Shown here: positions 60,663 to 64,000 of the stretch, piece after piece | Position numbering within the stretch: position 1 is the first letter of the stretch | Layout: each line of letters starts with the position of its first letter | Source of the DNA: DASZQY01 sp963843565 | GTDB taxonomy: Bacteria; Pseudomonadota; Alphaproteobacteria; Rhizobiales; Kaistiaceae | Assembly: GCA_963843565.1 (NCBI GenBank) | Contig: CAWJKY010000003.1 | Location: 2,232,001 to 2,296,000 of the forward strand | Direction of reading: 5' to 3' | DNA length: 64,000 nucleotides | Notes under the pieces: model-generated | Told to the model about the DNA's origin: nothing | Databases searched by the model: none | Seen by the model: the letters and a program-made list of their open reading frames with translations, nothing else | Made by a program: the position numbers and the translations under genes

Positions 60663-61817
60663 ATGTCCAGTTCCGATTCCGCCCGCGCCGCAGTCACCGC
60701 CCTGAAGCTCACCGGCTTCCGCAACTACGCGACGCTGTCGCTCGCCTTCGACGGACGGCCGGTGGTGCTCACCGGAGCAAACGGCGCCGGCAAGACCAAC
60801 CTTCTGGAGGCGATCTCGTTCCTGTCGCCGGGGCGGGGCCTGCGCCGCGCCAATCTCGACGAAGTGGCGCGCGTTGGCGGCGACGGCGCCTGGGCGGTGG
60901 CGGCGACGGTGACCAACCGCGCCGGCACGGTCGACCTCGGCACGGGCGTGGCGCTCGGGGCCGAGGGGCCGGAGGCGCGGCGGTCGCTGCGGGTCAATCA
61001 CGCCGCGGCCCGCTCCACGGACGCGCTGCTCGAGCACCTGCGCGTGGTGTGGCTGACGCCCGCCATGGACGGCCTGTTCACCGGCCCGGCGGCCGACCGC
61101 CGCCGCTTCCTCGATCGCGCCGTCTACGCCATCGACAAGCAGCACGGCACGCGCGTCAACGCCTTCGAGAAGGCGATGCGCGGGCGCAACAAGCTGCTCG
61201 CCGAAGGGCCCGACCATTCCCGCTGGCTGGATGCGATCGAAACCGAGATGGCGGAGTTGGCAGTCGCCATCGCGGCGGCGCGGCGCGAGTGGGCCGGCCT
61301 CGTCGCCGCGCTCATTGCCGGCGACGACCGCGCCTCGCCCTTCCCGTGGGCGGAGATCGCGCTGGAAGGCCAGATCGAGCACTTTCTCGACGGACACACG
61401 GCCGCTGAAGCCGAGGACCTCTACCGTTCGGACCTGGAGGGCGAGCGGCCCAACGACGCCCATGCGGGCCGCACGCTCGCCGGCCCGCACCGCTCGGACC
61501 TGCGCGTCCGCCACGGGCCGAAGCAGGCGGCGGCGGAAATCTGCTCGACCGGCGAACAGAAGGCGCTGCTGATCGGCCTGGTGCTGGCGCAGGCCCGACT
61601 GGCTGCACGGCTGACCGGTGAAACGCCCATCGTGCTTCTCGACGAGATCGCCGCCCACCTCGACGAGACGCGCCGCGCGGCGCTGTTTCAGGTGCTCACC
61701 GACCTCGGCTGTCAGGCCTTCCTGACGGGCACCGACGCGGCGGTTTTCGCGCCGCTCGGGCCCCGCGCCGAGCGCATTTTCGTGCGCGACGGGACGGCCA
61801 CCGCGGAGCCCGCCTGA
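60663..61817 (+). CDS. recF: DNA replication and repair protein RecF
   Basis: 384 aa. Walker A VVLTGANGAGKTNLLEAISF, the RecF-type LTPAMDGLFTGPAADRRRFL and DRAVYAIDKQHG, signature ICSTGEQKALLIGLVLAQA and Walker B PIVLLDEIAAHLDETRRAAL. It loads RecA at gaps. In this genome recF-gyrB follow dnaA-dnaN but separated by 4.9 kb of other DNA. Confidence 0.96.
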   Translation: MSSSDSARAAVTALKLTGFRNYATLSLAFDGRPVVLTGANGAGKTNLLEAISFLSPGRGLRRANLDEVARVGGDGAWAVAATVTNRAGTVDLGTGVALGAEGPEARRSLRVNHAAARSTDALLEHLRVVWLTPAMDGLFTGPAADRRRFLDRAVYAIDKQHGTRVNAFEKAMRGRNKLLAEGPDHSRWLDAIETEMAELAVAIAAARREWAGLVAALIAGDDRASPFPWAEIALEGQIEHFLDGHTAAEAEDLYRSDLEGERPNDAHAGRTLAGPHRSDLRVRHGPKQAAAEICSTGEQKALLIGLVLAQARLAARLTGETPIVLLDEIAAHLDETRRAALFQVLTDLGCQAFLTGTDAAVFAPLGPRAERIFVRDGTATAEPA

Positions 61818-61835
61818 AGGTGTTGAAAACCGGGC

Positions 61836-61854
61836 TTTTGTGCGACGCACAAAA
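61836..61854. promoter_or_regulatory. 19-bp palindrome upstream of gyrB
   Basis: TTTTGTGCG A CGCACAAAA, perfect 9-bp arms about a single central A, 18 bp after the recF stop. An AT-rich TATATAT box (about 61902) lies between it and gyrB. It could be a regulator site for gyrB or act as a terminator of recF. Confidence 0.6.
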
Positions 61855-61997
61855 CTGCCCTAAATTCTTGGAAAAGGGGCGAAATCGGCGCCCCCCGATG
61901 CTATATATGAACGTATGATTCTGGGGCTTGCCGTGGGCCATTCGTTCGACCGTTTGCAAGCCCCGCGATCCCTCCCGTTTCGAGCAGCGGAATCCGC

Positions 61998-64000
<2,003 letters not shown>

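Overview
The window is high-GC alphaproteobacterial chromosome, most likely Hyphomicrobiales (Rhizobiales). Evidence for this is the leftward fabI-fabB-fabA block divergent from an Irr-type Fur regulator, the order rpsT / rhodanese / dnaA / dnaN, and intergenic repeats and hairpins of the kind common in that order. No species can be named from sequence alone.

Layout. (1) 1-4150: sparsely coded accessory DNA with a secreted SH3-like protein, a 135-bp duplicated segment on either side of it, a probable secreted alginate-lyase-like enzyme, and about 1.1 kb with no convincing gene. (2) 4154-19311: a phage-derived integrated element. A leftward, tightly overlapping replication/regulation operon holds a Com-like zinc ribbon, a sigma-like protein, a CHC2/Toprim primase, an SF3-like ATPase, a small HTH protein, a ParB-methyltransferase fusion, a Cys-rich protein and two duplicated HTH proteins. 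A rightward integration module holds DUF2924, a large serine recombinase and a KorB-like HTH protein. No terminase, portal, capsid or tail gene is visible, so it looks like a non-packaging remnant or satellite. It carries two cargo blocks: a fatty-acid desaturase with a SAM methyltransferase (7.2-9.2 kb), and a PHP-domain ABC-type ATPase translationally coupled to a DUF2971 protein (19.6-23.6 kb). A tRNA-Ser(GGA) lies just beyond. The second cargo pair is the best candidate for an undescribed defence-like system.

(3) 24.4-36.1 kb: mixed housekeeping and unknown genes (RraA-like, msrA, CHAD, mepA, STAS-like, otsA/otsB, lepA, a GNAT, membrane proteins). The lepA 3' end is partly duplicated around a small secreted CMD-family gene. 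(4) 36.1-49.1 kb: fatty-acid synthesis (fabI, fabB, fabA), irr, a moeB whose 3' end is joined to a 5'-truncated lacI-type gene, cysK, dut, coaBC with an upstream RHH-antitoxin-like reading frame and a three-repeat operator, a Gre-family factor, higBA, ubiB and ubiE. (5) 49.3-64 kb: the replication-initiation neighbourhood (mutM, an enoyl-CoA hydratase, rpsT, rhodanese, dnaA, dnaN, ASCH protein, recF, gyrB running off the end). The dnaN and recF segments are separated by 1.6 kb of repeat-rich non-coding DNA, an AraC regulator, a DUF1479 operon and a 25-codon ORF with a perfect extended Shine-Dalgarno.

Start codons were chosen from ribosome sites, ATGA/GTGA overlaps and family lengths. Domain assignments are from motif recognition by eye, not from database searches.
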